The position numbers and the translations under genes were made by a program. Under the pieces are notes generated by a model. It ran no database searches and had not been told where the DNA came from. It saw only the letters and a list, made by a program, of their open reading frames with translations. Below are positions 48,023 through 57,019 of a stretch of 64,000 bases of DNA, in pieces (the first letter of the stretch is position 1; each line of letters opens with the position of its first letter). Origin of the DNA: Marinifaba aquimaris. Lineage in GTDB: Bacteria > Pseudomonadota > Gammaproteobacteria > Enterobacterales > Alteromonadaceae. The stretch spans positions 62,001 through 126,000 of the forward strand of contig NZ_JABULX010000006.1 in the NCBI RefSeq assembly GCF_013328345.1. The letters run 5' to 3'.

Positions 48023-49894
48023 TTACTTAGCAACTGGCTCGTATAACCATAACGTATTGTTTTCTTGGAAGCCGTCTTCACCAATAATGATGCGACCGTC
48101 GTCCATTACAATCACGTTATCTGGTTGTGATAACTGATCAACATCACAACGCGCTGCACCATCTAGGCTAGAACGGTAAGTAGAGCCCATAACAACAGGT
48201 TCAATGCGAGAGATGTCATAGTTTTCGTTTAACATTGCACGATATACACCACCACAATCTTTAACACGGCTAGATAATTGAACATCACCTTCACCGTCGA
48301 TAAGAGTTTTGTCGATATCCGCAATAGCTAAATATAAGTAAGCCGCTTCAACATCTTCACCAGCAATGGTATCAACACCCTCAACCGCTTCTTGTGCGCG
48401 TTTGGTGTTAATAGAAATACCTTCAAGCTTACGCCATTCAGCTGTCGCACCTAATTGGCGAGCAGCTTGACGAGACTCTAAGAATGCCACTCGATCATCC
48501 ATTGGTTGACCGGCTGTCACTTTACCACCGCCATTTTCAACAGTAGGGTAAGTTGCAGCACCTGTTGCCCATGCTTCAACATCAGCAACTGTCATGTAGC
48601 TTGTTTCGCCATCAACGTATTGGTCTGTGCCAATACCGTCGAATTCATCAATCCAACCTTCAATTGTTGCATTGTCACCGTGTGCTAACTCAATCCAAGA
48701 CACACCAAAACCCGTTGTTGCAGGGTCGTTTTGACCTGCGTCTTGAGTCAATTTAGCACCGTATAACGTACCAGCACTTAAATCTTCAGCCGTGTCAGCA
48801 ACGAACTTGAATAAAACGCCCCCCGTATCATCTTGTGATAAGTAAACTGTTTTGCCATCAGGCATTACTGTTGCATTCTCGTGCTCGTAACGACCTAAAG
48901 TAAAGTGCTTCACAGGCATTGGTGTTTCACCAACTGCATCTTTAATTTCAACAATGTAGCCATAGTCATAAGGGTTTGGTGCAGCTGGTGCAGTTAATGC
49001 CCACATGTTACCTAAGATTTGACCCGCATCATTAACTACTTCAGGGTTATTCCAAGATGCAGATTGAGTCGTATCAACCTTTGAGCTAACAATCCACTCT
49101 TCAGATGTTAATGGTGTATTCCAAGGCGTAACTGAACCAAAACAGTTTGCTGCAGTACCGTTTACCGCACTGAAATCAATCATTTCAGCATCAGTAACTG
49201 ACCAGTAACCCATAGCATCTTTTTCAACCATCAAACGGCTCATACCGCCTGGATACATTTCCCAGTTAGTAAATAAATAACCTTTACCTTCACCCATAGA
49301 TACATAGCCGTTAAAGTCAGGCATATCGTTTTCTAGTAAAAGTTCATCAGGGTTGTTGATAGCATAGATATGGCCTAAACCTTTAGCTAACATGCCGTCG
49401 TATGTGTCGCCAGTTTGACCTAATACTTGGTATTGACCATAAGCAGAAATAACTGTTTGACGTTCCATTTCACTGCTAGGAACAGGTGATTCAATCAATG
49501 TTTCTGGTAAGTCGTTGAAGTTAACACCAGCTAAAACACCTACTGTACCCGTGTTGTAGGCAACGTTGTTTAAGCTATCTGTTTCAACGTTTGCATCACT
49601 TGGGTGCTGAGCGTTGAAGAATAAATCACCTTCATCCGTTAAGAAGATACCTGTCACTTCTGCACCAGTAGGAACCGTTGCTAAACGCGTTAATTTACCA
49701 GCGTTTGGGTTATTGACCGATGGGTCTTCTTTAACCGCTTTAACCGTATCAGAAACCGTTGCTGGTTCGCCTTGTGGACCTTGAGCACCTTGTGGGCCTA
49801 CAGCACCCGTTGCACCGTCATCACCATCACAAGCAGTTAGCGCTAAAGTAATAGCCGTAGCTAAAACAGAAAGTTTAAGTTTTTTGTTATTCAT
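48023..49894 (-). CDS. PhoX-like (DUF839) lipoprotein phosphatase with collagen-like linker
   Basis: 623 residues. Signal peptide with lipobox LTAC (Cys 22), then a short Gly-X-Y stretch (GATGAVGPQGAQGPQGEP) of about six repeats. The main domain matches DUF839/PhoX: GYLFTNWEMYPGGMSRL, NCFGSVTPWNTPLTSEEW, EHENATVMPDGKTVYLSQDDTGG and VIVMDDGRIIIGEDG. PhoX proteins are calcium/iron-dependent alkaline phosphatases, but many DUF839 members are untested. Standard PhoX is Tat-exported; this one has a lipoprotein signal without a twin-Arg motif, a notable difference. Confidence 0.8.
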   Translation of the reverse strand: MNNKKLKLSVLATAITLALTACDGDDGATGAVGPQGAQGPQGEPATVSDTVKAVKEDPSVNNPNAGKLTRLATVPTGAEVTGIFLTDEGDLFFNAQHPSDANVETDSLNNVAYNTGTVGVLAGVNFNDLPETLIESPVPSSEMERQTVISAYGQYQVLGQTGDTYDGMLAKGLGHIYAINNPDELLLENDMPDFNGYVSMGEGKGYLFTNWEMYPGGMSRLMVEKDAMGYWSVTDAEMIDFSAVNGTAANCFGSVTPWNTPLTSEEWIVSSKVDTTQSASWNNPEVVNDAGQILGNMWALTAPAAPNPYDYGYIVEIKDAVGETPMPVKHFTLGRYEHENATVMPDGKTVYLSQDDTGGVLFKFVADTAEDLSAGTLYGAKLTQDAGQNDPATTGFGVSWIELAHGDNATIEGWIDEFDGIGTDQYVDGETSYMTVADVEAWATGAATYPTVENGGGKVTAGQPMDDRVAFLESRQAARQLGATAEWRKLEGISINTKRAQEAVEGVDTIAGEDVEAAYLYLAIADIDKTLIDGEGDVQLSSRVKDCGGVYRAMLNENYDISRIEPVVMGSTYRSSLDGAARCDVDQLSQPDNVIVMDDGRIIIGEDGFQENNTLWLYEPVAK

Positions 49895-50221
49895 TATATT
49901 TCTCGTGGCTAGTTTGTAAAAACGCAGCTAATTTATTCAGGCAAAATGAAAGAAAAATGGTAGAAATAAGTCAAACAAATGACAGATTAGACCAGTGCAA
50001 AGTTGACCACCAGTCATAAACTTTATTTTGAAAACGCGATAAATGAGTAAACCTCAGCTTTGACAGGGCATGAGTCAATTTATCAATTAAGCGTGACTCC
50101 CTCCTCAAATGTGATGTGCAAGATTATTTAATTTTCTTTAAACACCTAATTAGGCGAGACAAAGTTAGCTTGGCAACATAAAATGTCGGTCAACTTACTG
50201 TGATAATGATCAATGATTCAT
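49895..50221. other. 327-base divergent intergenic region
   Basis: Lies between the PhoX-like gene and the M28 peptidase gene and must hold both promoters. No gene seen. It contains a CTGTCAT half-site on the minus strand (49979-49985) and a CAGTCATAAA on the plus strand (50011-50020), both resembling half a Pho box; neither has a good second half. Confidence 0.4.
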
Positions 50222-51607
50222 ATGAAAAAAACGCTTTTGTTAGGCATCTCAACCTTACTCTTTTCATCTTTTTGTCTTGCCGCACCTAAATTTAATGACA
50301 AAGCGATAAAGCAACTGCAACAAAACAGCCAACAATCAGACTTGGCATATGAACTCGTCGCATCACTGACAACAGAAATTGGTCCGAGGTTAGCGGGTAG
50401 CGAAAATGACTTAAAAGCCGTTGATTGGGCGCATCAGAAGATGACGGAACTGGGCTTTGATAAAATTTACAAACAGCCCGTCCAGGTTCGAGATTGGCAA
50501 CGCGTTTCAGCGTCTTTACAAGTAAGCAGCCCTTATCAACATGAGTTAAATGTTAGCGCTTTAGGTGGCTCAATCTCGACCCCTGAACAAGGCATTAAAG
50601 CATCAGTTGTTCGCTTTGAATCCTTACTCGATTTACAACAAGCAAACCGTCAAGATGTTGAAGGTAAAATTGTTTATCTTGCAGGCAAAATGGAACGTGA
50701 CAAAACAGGTGAATCGTACGCTAAACAAGTAAGCGCAAGAACGCACGGTGCAATTGCAGCCGCTAAACTAGGCGCAAAAGCAGTCATCATTCGTTCTATT
50801 TCAACAGCATCTTCTGCTAATCCGCACACTGGTTCATTGCGCTATCACCCTGAAATTGCAAAAATTCCTGCCGCAGCAATTGGTGTCAGTAGCGCGGAGT
50901 TACTCGATCGCTTATTTAGTTACGACAAAGGTGTAGAAATTGCACTTAACATACAAAACCAAGAGCAAAACTGGAAAACATCTTATAACGTAATCGGTGA
51001 AATCACAGGTTCAACAACACCCGATGAATATGTATTGCTCGGTGCCCACTTAGATTCTTGGGATTTAGGGACAGGTGCACTTGATAATGGCGCCGGCGTA
51101 GCGATCGTCACAGCAGCAGCACATGCAGTAAAACAACTGGGGCAACCAAAGCGCAGTATTCGAGTGGTATTGTTCGCTAATGAAGAGTTTGGCTTAAAAG
51201 GCGCCAAAGCATTTGCTAAACAACACGAACAAACACTAGATAACATAGTTGTTGCCGCTGAGTCTGACTTTGGTGCAGGTGATGTCTGGCGTTTTGATAC
51301 ACGCGTAGCACATTCAGCGCTGAGCTTCACCGATGAAATATTGGCCAAAGTGAGACATTTAAGTGTAATGCGTGGCCACAATCGCGCATTAGGTGGACCA
51401 GATGTATCTGTGTTAGCAAAGCTAGGCGTGCCTGTTGTTAACTGGTTACAAGATGGCCGTGATTACTTTGATTACCATCACAGCCAAGAAGATACTTTAG
51501 ATAAAATCGATCCAAAAAACCTACAGCAAAATGTTAGCATTTACGCTACCTTTGCCTATATGGTCGCAAATAGCGACATCAACTTTAGAAATCAACAGGA
51601 TAAGTAG
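50222..51607 (+). CDS. M28-family zinc aminopeptidase, secreted
   Basis: About 461 residues from the ATG at 50222; an in-frame ATG three codons earlier is possible. Signal peptide ending near CLAAP. A PA domain lies at about 115-225. The di-zinc M28 core has GAHLDSWDLGTGALDNGAG (His/Asp and bridging Asp), FANEEFGLKGA (catalytic and metal Glu), ESDFGAGD (Asp) and YHHSQEDTLD (last His). Probably trims peptides in the periplasm or outside. Overlaps the next gene by one base. Confidence 0.9.
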   Translation: MKKTLLLGISTLLFSSFCLAAPKFNDKAIKQLQQNSQQSDLAYELVASLTTEIGPRLAGSENDLKAVDWAHQKMTELGFDKIYKQPVQVRDWQRVSASLQVSSPYQHELNVSALGGSISTPEQGIKASVVRFESLLDLQQANRQDVEGKIVYLAGKMERDKTGESYAKQVSARTHGAIAAAKLGAKAVIIRSISTASSANPHTGSLRYHPEIAKIPAAAIGVSSAELLDRLFSYDKGVEIALNIQNQEQNWKTSYNVIGEITGSTTPDEYVLLGAHLDSWDLGTGALDNGAGVAIVTAAAHAVKQLGQPKRSIRVVLFANEEFGLKGAKAFAKQHEQTLDNIVVAAESDFGAGDVWRFDTRVAHSALSFTDEILAKVRHLSVMRGHNRALGGPDVSVLAKLGVPVVNWLQDGRDYFDYHHSQEDTLDKIDPKNLQQNVSIYATFAYMVANSDINFRNQQDK

Positions 51608-52071
51608 TGGCATCTAAAGAAAAATTGCTCAACAAGGAAGCGTTTCAGCAAGACTTAAAACGCAAAAAGCAGCAGGCAGAAATCGCCCGTCAGCAAGCCG
51701 TTATTCAAGAAAAAATGGCAGCGTTACAAGAGCTTGAAGATACAAGTAAAGCGCAAGCTGTTGAGAAAAAGGCAGGATTTACCAAAACTAAGCTGGTTTT
51801 ATTGGGCTTAGTTTTTCTGATCTTGTGTTTGCTTCCCTACCCGAAGCTTGTGACCTATTCGAAGTTGAAAGTAACTGCCAATAGTATTTACATTCCAGAG
51901 CGGTTTGGCTACGGCAATTTTTTCCTCGATACCAAAGGCCGAGTTGAACTCGATAGCCGCAACAACTGGGTTTACATTTGTCACTCAATTAAAGATAAAG
52001 AAAACTGCCAGCGTTATCACTTATTAAAAATAGAAGGCCCTATAGCAGTTTTAATTCACTGGTTTAAATAA
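51607..52071 (+). CDS. Single-pass membrane protein with N-terminal coiled coil
   Basis: 154 residues from a GTG overlapping the peptidase stop, with AGGA upstream. A charged Gln/Lys/Glu helix (about 5-50) likely forms a coiled coil, a membrane helix lies at about 62-80 (LVLLGLVFLILCLLPYP), and a small periplasmic domain carries two Cys (VYICHS, KENCQR) that could form a disulfide. Family not recognised. Cotranscribed with the peptidase. Confidence 0.6.
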   Translation: MASKEKLLNKEAFQQDLKRKKQQAEIARQQAVIQEKMAALQELEDTSKAQAVEKKAGFTKTKLVLLGLVFLILCLLPYPKLVTYSKLKVTANSIYIPERFGYGNFFLDTKGRVELDSRNNWVYICHSIKDKENCQRYHLLKIEGPIAVLIHWFK

Positions 52072-52085
52072 AATAAGACACCAAT

Positions 52086-52114
52086 AAAAATGCCGGCATA
52101 AAGCCGGCACTTTT
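52086..52114. terminator. Bidirectional terminator before ribA
   Basis: TGCCGGC, loop ATAAA, GCCGGCA flanked by A5 and a T4 run; shared by the convergent genes. Confidence 0.88.
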
Positions 52115-52115
52115 A

Positions 52116-52712
52116 TTAGAGCTTTAGCTTGTGCTCACCGCGTTCTTTTTTAGTTTTCAGATACTGAGTATTGTCTTCTTTCAAATGAATACTCGTTGAA
52201 ACGTGCTCGATAAGCTCAAATTCAGCTTCCATTGCTTTTATCTTACGTGGGTTGTTTGTCATCAACTTTAACTTTTTAACCCCCATCGCTTGCAGCATAG
52301 ACACTGCATCATCAAAGCTTCGCTCATCATCTTTAAAACCAAGGTGCTCATTAGCTTCGTATGTATTCATACCTTGGCTTTGTAGTACATAAGCATCAAT
52401 TTTATTGTATAAGCCAATACCACGACCTTCTTGGCGTAGGTATAAGATAATACCGCCCTGTTGGCTCATTAGCTGAATACTTTCATCTAACTGCTCACCA
52501 CAGTCACATCGCGATGAGTGAAAAACATCACCTGTTAAACATTCTGAGTGAATACGCACTAAAGGCGCATCTTGCGCAGAATCGGCTGAGCCAAATACCA
52601 TAGCAATATGCTCGTTATCGCGATCAAAATCGGTAAACGATACAATTTCTGCAGGAATGTCACTATTAGCGCCAACTTTTAATACTGCTCTGGCTCTAAC
52701 TTCATTTGGCAT
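52116..52712 (-). CDS. ribA: GTP cyclohydrolase II
   Basis: Opens GTP to the pyrimidine precursor of riboflavin. 198 residues. Zinc-binding Cys cluster in [35 protein letters not shown], and [15 protein letters not shown]. Stand-alone RibA, not fused to RibB. No FMN riboswitch structure is evident in the 229 bases upstream. Confidence 0.96.
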   Translation of the reverse strand: MPNEVRARAVLKVGANSDIPAEIVSFTDFDRDNEHIAMVFGSADSAQDAPLVRIHSECLTGDVFHSSRCDCGEQLDESIQLMSQQGGIILYLRQEGRGIGLYNKIDAYVLQSQGMNTYEANEHLGFKDDERSFDDAVSMLQAMGVKKLKLMTNNPRKIKAMEAEFELIEHVSTSIHLKEDNTQYLKTKKERGEHKLKL

Positions 52713-52950
52713 AGACTTCGCTCGACTGTAATGAATTAACTAAAGGGCGCGTATTTTATGCCCCGACTAGGCTAGCGTCAAATATCTCACCGCACCAATA
52801 GACTATTTGATAGAAAATATTGTTCCATTGAACGATTAAATTTTACTCATGTAAATTAAATCTACTTATTACATACTTAAAAATAAAAGCCTGAAGTGAA
52901 ATAACTCACGCGCTATCAGAAAAATTTGTACGTAAATACGGTTGCTAACG

Positions 52951-53721
52951 ATGTTAAAAAGCCCTGTTTTTTTGTTCTTACTACTAAGTTTGTTCACGCT
53001 TGCTGCACAAGCAAAAACCAAGATCAAAGTGGGAATGAATGTCCACTCTCCTTTTTACTTTGAACACGGCGGCGGTGCGGGCACTGAAATCATAAAAGTT
53101 TTCAATAAGCTGCAAGATAACTTCGAGTTTAAAGCGATAACCGTTCCTGTTAGAAGAACACCACAAGCACTTAGAGATAAATGGATTGATATTTCAATGT
53201 GGGATAACCCCGAGTGGGCTGAGCATCTGGTTCCGGTGACAACATCAATCAGTATTCTAACCTCATACGATCGTTTTATTTCCAAACAAGCTGAACTGAC
53301 GCCAGTTAAAATCGAGCAGCTTCTCAACAATCACACCATCGCTTTGGTACACGGCTATCATTATCGCTTTACTGATTTTGAAACAGACAGCACAAAGCTC
53401 AATAAGAGATTTAACGTAATGCTGGTCAGAGATGAAGAAGCCGTTATTGATTTGATTATTCAAAATCGAGCTCAAATTGGGGTATTAAGTGATACAACAC
53501 TTAACTTTTACCTAAAACAACACCCTGAAGTTAAGCTTGTCATTAATGTATCAAAGCAGTTCGATACCCGCTTCAACCGATATTTTCTTATTCCAGAGGG
53601 AGCAAAAATATCTGCAAAAACAATTAATGAGCTAATTGTTAAAGCAAATAAGTCAGGTTTGTTAGCGCCTATTTATAAAAAATACGCACTAAACAAACCC
53701 AACTTCGGTGAAGTCGATTAA
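52951..53721 (+). CDS. Family-3 periplasmic solute-binding protein
   Basis: 256 residues from the ATG at 52951. Signal peptide ending in AAQA. Type II periplasmic binding fold: KVGMNVHSPFYFEHGGGAGTEIIKVFN in lobe one, then RRTPQALRDKWIDISMWDNPEW, and lobe two with NNHTIALVHGYHYRF and IGVLSDTTLNFYL. No ABC permease genes nearby, so it may be a stray sensor or transport subunit. Ligand unknown. Confidence 0.75.
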   Translation: MLKSPVFLFLLLSLFTLAAQAKTKIKVGMNVHSPFYFEHGGGAGTEIIKVFNKLQDNFEFKAITVPVRRTPQALRDKWIDISMWDNPEWAEHLVPVTTSISILTSYDRFISKQAELTPVKIEQLLNNHTIALVHGYHYRFTDFETDSTKLNKRFNVMLVRDEEAVIDLIIQNRAQIGVLSDTTLNFYLKQHPEVKLVINVSKQFDTRFNRYFLIPEGAKISAKTINELIVKANKSGLLAPIYKKYALNKPNFGEVD

Positions 53722-53726
53722 ATCAG

Positions 53727-54974
53727 TTAGTTTGCCTTTCTGGCAGTTAAATGAACGGTACTGATCACTTTTTCTAAAAAAGCGCCTTCACAGTAACAAA
53801 GATAGTACTCCCAAAGGCGTTTAAACTCAGTATTGTATTTTTGCTGATTTAGACTTGGGTAAATTAAATTAAATTTGTCACGCCAGTCGTTTAATGTACG
53901 CGCGTAATCTAACCCTATATCGTTGATGCCTTGAATGACCATATCCGTGCTTTTCGCGATGTGGTTGGACATGACACTGATTGAAGGCAAACACCCTCCA
54001 GGGAAGATGTAACGCTGAATGAAATCCACGTGGTTGAGGTAGTAGTCATAGCGTTGATCAGCAATAGTAATTGCTTGGATCAACATCTTTCCGCCCGGTT
54101 TTAATAGGCTATCGCATTTGGCAAAAAAGCCAGATAAGAATTTATCTCCCACAGCTTCAATCATTTCAACCGAAACCAACTTATCGTAAGTGCCTGTTAA
54201 TTTGCGATAATCTTGTTTTAACAAGGTAATTTTATCTTCCAAACCCAGTTGTGCGATACGCGCTTTAGCATAATCGTGCTGGGCTTCAGAAATAGTTGTC
54301 GTCGTCACTTTGCAACCGTAGTGCTGGGCTGCATAAATAGCCATACCGCCCCAACCGGTACCGATCTCAATCAGATGATCATCTGAAGACAGTTCTAACC
54401 TTTGGCAAATCGTCTCAAGTTTGTTGAGCTGTGCTTTATCTAACGTATCAGCAGTATCTGAGTAGATAGCTGATGAGTACATCATTTCAGGGTCTAGGAA
54501 ACCGCTGTACAAATCATTACCCAAATCGTAGTGCGCTAGAATATTGCGCTTTGAACCTTTCTCGCTGTTGGCGTTATTGCGGTGAAAGAAGAAGTTTTTG
54601 ATTTTAGCCAACCAAGCAATTTTACTTTCGATCTCATCAAGCTGTTTTTGGCTTCTGGCAAATACTTGAATAACGTTCGTCAAATCTGGGCTTTGCCAGC
54701 GGCCATCCATGTAAGCTTCCGCTGCTCCAATACTGCCCTCTTGAACAAAGGTTTTATAGACGTTACTGTCCAAAATTTGAATTTGGCATTGCAGCTTCGC
54801 TTGCTGATTACCGACAGTGAATCTGTCTTGTCCTTCAATGAAGGTAATGCCAGCATCATTAATGGTGTTTAAAACAGCAAACACAATTTTTTTGTGAGCA
54901 TTAAAACCATCTAAGGCTGATTTGACCGATGATGAAGCTTGGCTTTGATTTGATTCTAGTTGCAAGTTTTCCAT
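53727..54974 (-). CDS. cfa: Cyclopropane-fatty-acyl-phospholipid synthase family methyltransferase
   Basis: SAM-dependent enzyme adding a methylene across phospholipid double bonds. 415 residues: N-terminal lipid-binding part (1-about 130), then the SAM motif IEIGTGWGGMAIYAA, VSVEMIEAVGDKF, and FIQRYIFPGGCLPS. Last of a seven-gene operon. In ChrR-controlled light-stress clusters the Cfa-like enzyme may make other products such as furan fatty acids, so classical CFA activity is not certain. Confidence 0.88.
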   Translation of the reverse strand: MENLQLESNQSQASSSVKSALDGFNAHKKIVFAVLNTINDAGITFIEGQDRFTVGNQQAKLQCQIQILDSNVYKTFVQEGSIGAAEAYMDGRWQSPDLTNVIQVFARSQKQLDEIESKIAWLAKIKNFFFHRNNANSEKGSKRNILAHYDLGNDLYSGFLDPEMMYSSAIYSDTADTLDKAQLNKLETICQRLELSSDDHLIEIGTGWGGMAIYAAQHYGCKVTTTTISEAQHDYAKARIAQLGLEDKITLLKQDYRKLTGTYDKLVSVEMIEAVGDKFLSGFFAKCDSLLKPGGKMLIQAITIADQRYDYYLNHVDFIQRYIFPGGCLPSISVMSNHIAKSTDMVIQGINDIGLDYARTLNDWRDKFNLIYPSLNQQKYNTEFKRLWEYYLCYCEGAFLEKVISTVHLTARKAN

Positions 54975-54989
54975 CTTAACCTCTCTTTG

Positions 54990-55769
54990 CTAGCTCTTTT
55001 GCGCCGATTTGGGGTAAGGCACAAAAGGCACGCGTTTAAAAAACAACTTCGCGGCTTGCCAATAAATGGCAGTTACTATCTTAAAAGTCATAGCAGGTAA
55101 CGATAACCAAGTGGCCATCACAGCTTTTGCACTAAAAGGCTGTTTACTCAGTACTAATGTGGCATCGAATACTTTTTTTTCAGCTTGATGGTTTTCAATA
55201 TGAACTAAACAACGCTTTTCAGGTGCTTTAATTCGCCACTGATATTGCATATCAATCGGCATAAAAGGCGATACATGAAAAACTTTTTCAGTATCGGCTT
55301 GCACGTTCATATCGACCAAATAGTAATGACGTTCATTCCAAGGTGTGTTACTGACTTCTGCAAGCATGTAACGGCACTCTTGTTCTGTGTCATAGCAAAA
55401 ATAAAAATTAACCGGGCTAAAGTACAAACCGAGACATCTAGCTTGCGCTAACATGGTTACTCGCCAGTCGCTGCTATCGTCGGCTTGTACTGGCCATTCG
55501 CCACCTAACTGCCTGACTTTGTTACCAATACGGGCTTTTAAGTGGCCGGGTTCACTTTTTATATAATCTTTTTCAACAAACCGAATAGGGTTATACCAAC
55601 GGCTACCAAAGAGCTTAGTTTGCTGAGCTATATTTGCTAATTCGTCAACATCTATACCCAACATGTAAAGCTGATAATCAAAAGCATGCTTTTTCGGGCT
55701 CAGGCGTCTATGCCGAACTGAGCCTTGATAAATACCAGAATGAAGCGTGTTAGCGTCAATTAGGCTCAT
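54990..55769 (-). CDS. DUF1365 family protein
   Basis: About 259 residues from the ATG in an ATGA overlap with the FAD oxidoreductase; another ATG three codons earlier is possible. Opening GIYQGSVRHRRLSPKKHAF, then YFSPVNFYFCYD and HVSPFMPIDMQYQWR are the DUF1365 signature. Unknown function, almost always beside an FAD oxidoreductase and cfa, implying a role in membrane lipid modification. Confidence 0.85.
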   Translation of the reverse strand: MSLIDANTLHSGIYQGSVRHRRLSPKKHAFDYQLYMLGIDVDELANIAQQTKLFGSRWYNPIRFVEKDYIKSEPGHLKARIGNKVRQLGGEWPVQADDSSDWRVTMLAQARCLGLYFSPVNFYFCYDTEQECRYMLAEVSNTPWNERHYYLVDMNVQADTEKVFHVSPFMPIDMQYQWRIKAPEKRCLVHIENHQAEKKVFDATLVLSKQPFSAKAVMATWLSLPAMTFKIVTAIYWQAAKLFFKRVPFVPYPKSAQKS

Positions 55770-57019
55770 AAATGACATCCAAAACGCTTAGCCACATCTA
55801 CAGCACTTCTTACACCGTCTTCGTGAAAGCCGTTATACCAATAAGCACCTGTAAAGTGAGTGAAGTTATGACCACAAATCATCTCTCGTTTTTGCTGGGC
55901 TTGCATACTATTTTGATTAAAAACAGGGTGCATATAATTGAACTTACGAAGAATTTTATCCTCTGCAATATCCTTGGTCTGATTCAGGGTCACACAAAAA
56001 GTGTGTTCAGATTCAATACCCTGCAAGATATTCATATCATAAGTGACCGAAGCAGGACGCTTGTGATCATCAGATAAACGATAATTCCAACTCGCCCATG
56101 CCAGCTTTGCTTTTGGCAGCATAGCTTCGTCAGTGTGTAAAACCACTTCGTTGTTGGCGTATTCTAACTGCCCGAGAATTTGCTGCTCTAATGCAGTTGC
56201 ATCATTTAATAACGCTAGCGCTTGATCAGAGTGGCAAGCGAAAATAACTTCGTCAAAATGCTGCACAGGTGCATCTTCAAAGTGAATTTCAACACCTGTA
56301 GGTAATCGATTGACGTGCTTAATTTTGCTGTTTAACTGAATCTTGTCAGCAAAGTTTTTTGTCAGTGGTTTGATGTAATTACGAGAACCACCTGGGATCA
56401 CATACCACTGAGGTCGGTCGTTGATATTTAATAAACCGTGATTGTGGAAAAACTGAATAAAAAACTTTAACTGGAAGTCTCGCATTTGAGTCAAACTTGT
56501 TGACCAAATAGCTGCTCCCATTGGCAGGATGTAGTGCTCTGCAAAATGGGCAGAAAAACGATTTAGATCGAGAAAGTCGCCCAAGGTTTCTTTTGTCGAC
56601 ATATCATCGGCGGCATGGCGTTCTTTACACATTTTATTAAAGCGCAGTATTTCTGAAATTAAATTCCAAAAAGAAGGCTTAAATATGTTACTGCGCTGAG
56701 CAAATAAGGTGTTCAGGTTATTGCCGTTGTATTCAAGTCCTGAGTTTAAGTTTTGTACACTGAAACTCATTTCTGTTTCTTGCCTATCGATGCCAATTTG
56801 ACTTAATAGTTTGAGAAAATTTGGGTAGGTTTTATTGTTAAACACAATAAAGCCGGTATCGACGGCATAGTTTTGGCCACCAACATTGACATCAACCGTG
56901 GCGGTATGTCCACCGATATAATCATTTTGTTCAAAGACGGTGACTTGATGTTTTTGAGACAGTAAATAAGCCGATGTCAGTCCTGAAATACCTGAGCCGA
57001 TGATAGCGATATTTTTCAT
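55766..57019 (-). CDS. FAD-dependent amine-oxidase-type oxidoreductase
   Basis: About 417 residues from the ATG at 57019 (MKNIAIIGSGISGLTSAYLLS, the Rossmann FAD motif at the very start), chosen over a start 17 codons upstream. EQNDYIGGHTATVDV and DTGFIVFNNKTYPNF follow. C-terminal FTGAYWYNGFHEDGVRSAVDVA binds FAD. Genes of this type are fixed partners of DUF1365 and cfa. ATGA overlap with SDR, and again with DUF1365. Confidence 0.88.
   Translation of the reverse strand: MKNIAIIGSGISGLTSAYLLSQKHQVTVFEQNDYIGGHTATVDVNVGGQNYAVDTGFIVFNNKTYPNFLKLLSQIGIDRQETEMSFSVQNLNSGLEYNGNNLNTLFAQRSNIFKPSFWNLISEILRFNKMCKERHAADDMSTKETLGDFLDLNRFSAHFAEHYILPMGAAIWSTSLTQMRDFQLKFFIQFFHNHGLLNINDRPQWYVIPGGSRNYIKPLTKNFADKIQLNSKIKHVNRLPTGVEIHFEDAPVQHFDEVIFACHSDQALALLNDATALEQQILGQLEYANNEVVLHTDEAMLPKAKLAWASWNYRLSDDHKRPASVTYDMNILQGIESEHTFCVTLNQTKDIAEDKILRKFNYMHPVFNQNSMQAQQKREMICGHNFTHFTGAYWYNGFHEDGVRSAVDVAKRFGCHL

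Noticed and set aside
52713-52941. FMN riboswitch upstream of ribA
   Set aside because: No conserved multi-helix core or expected GC-rich elements seen; region is short and AT-rich.
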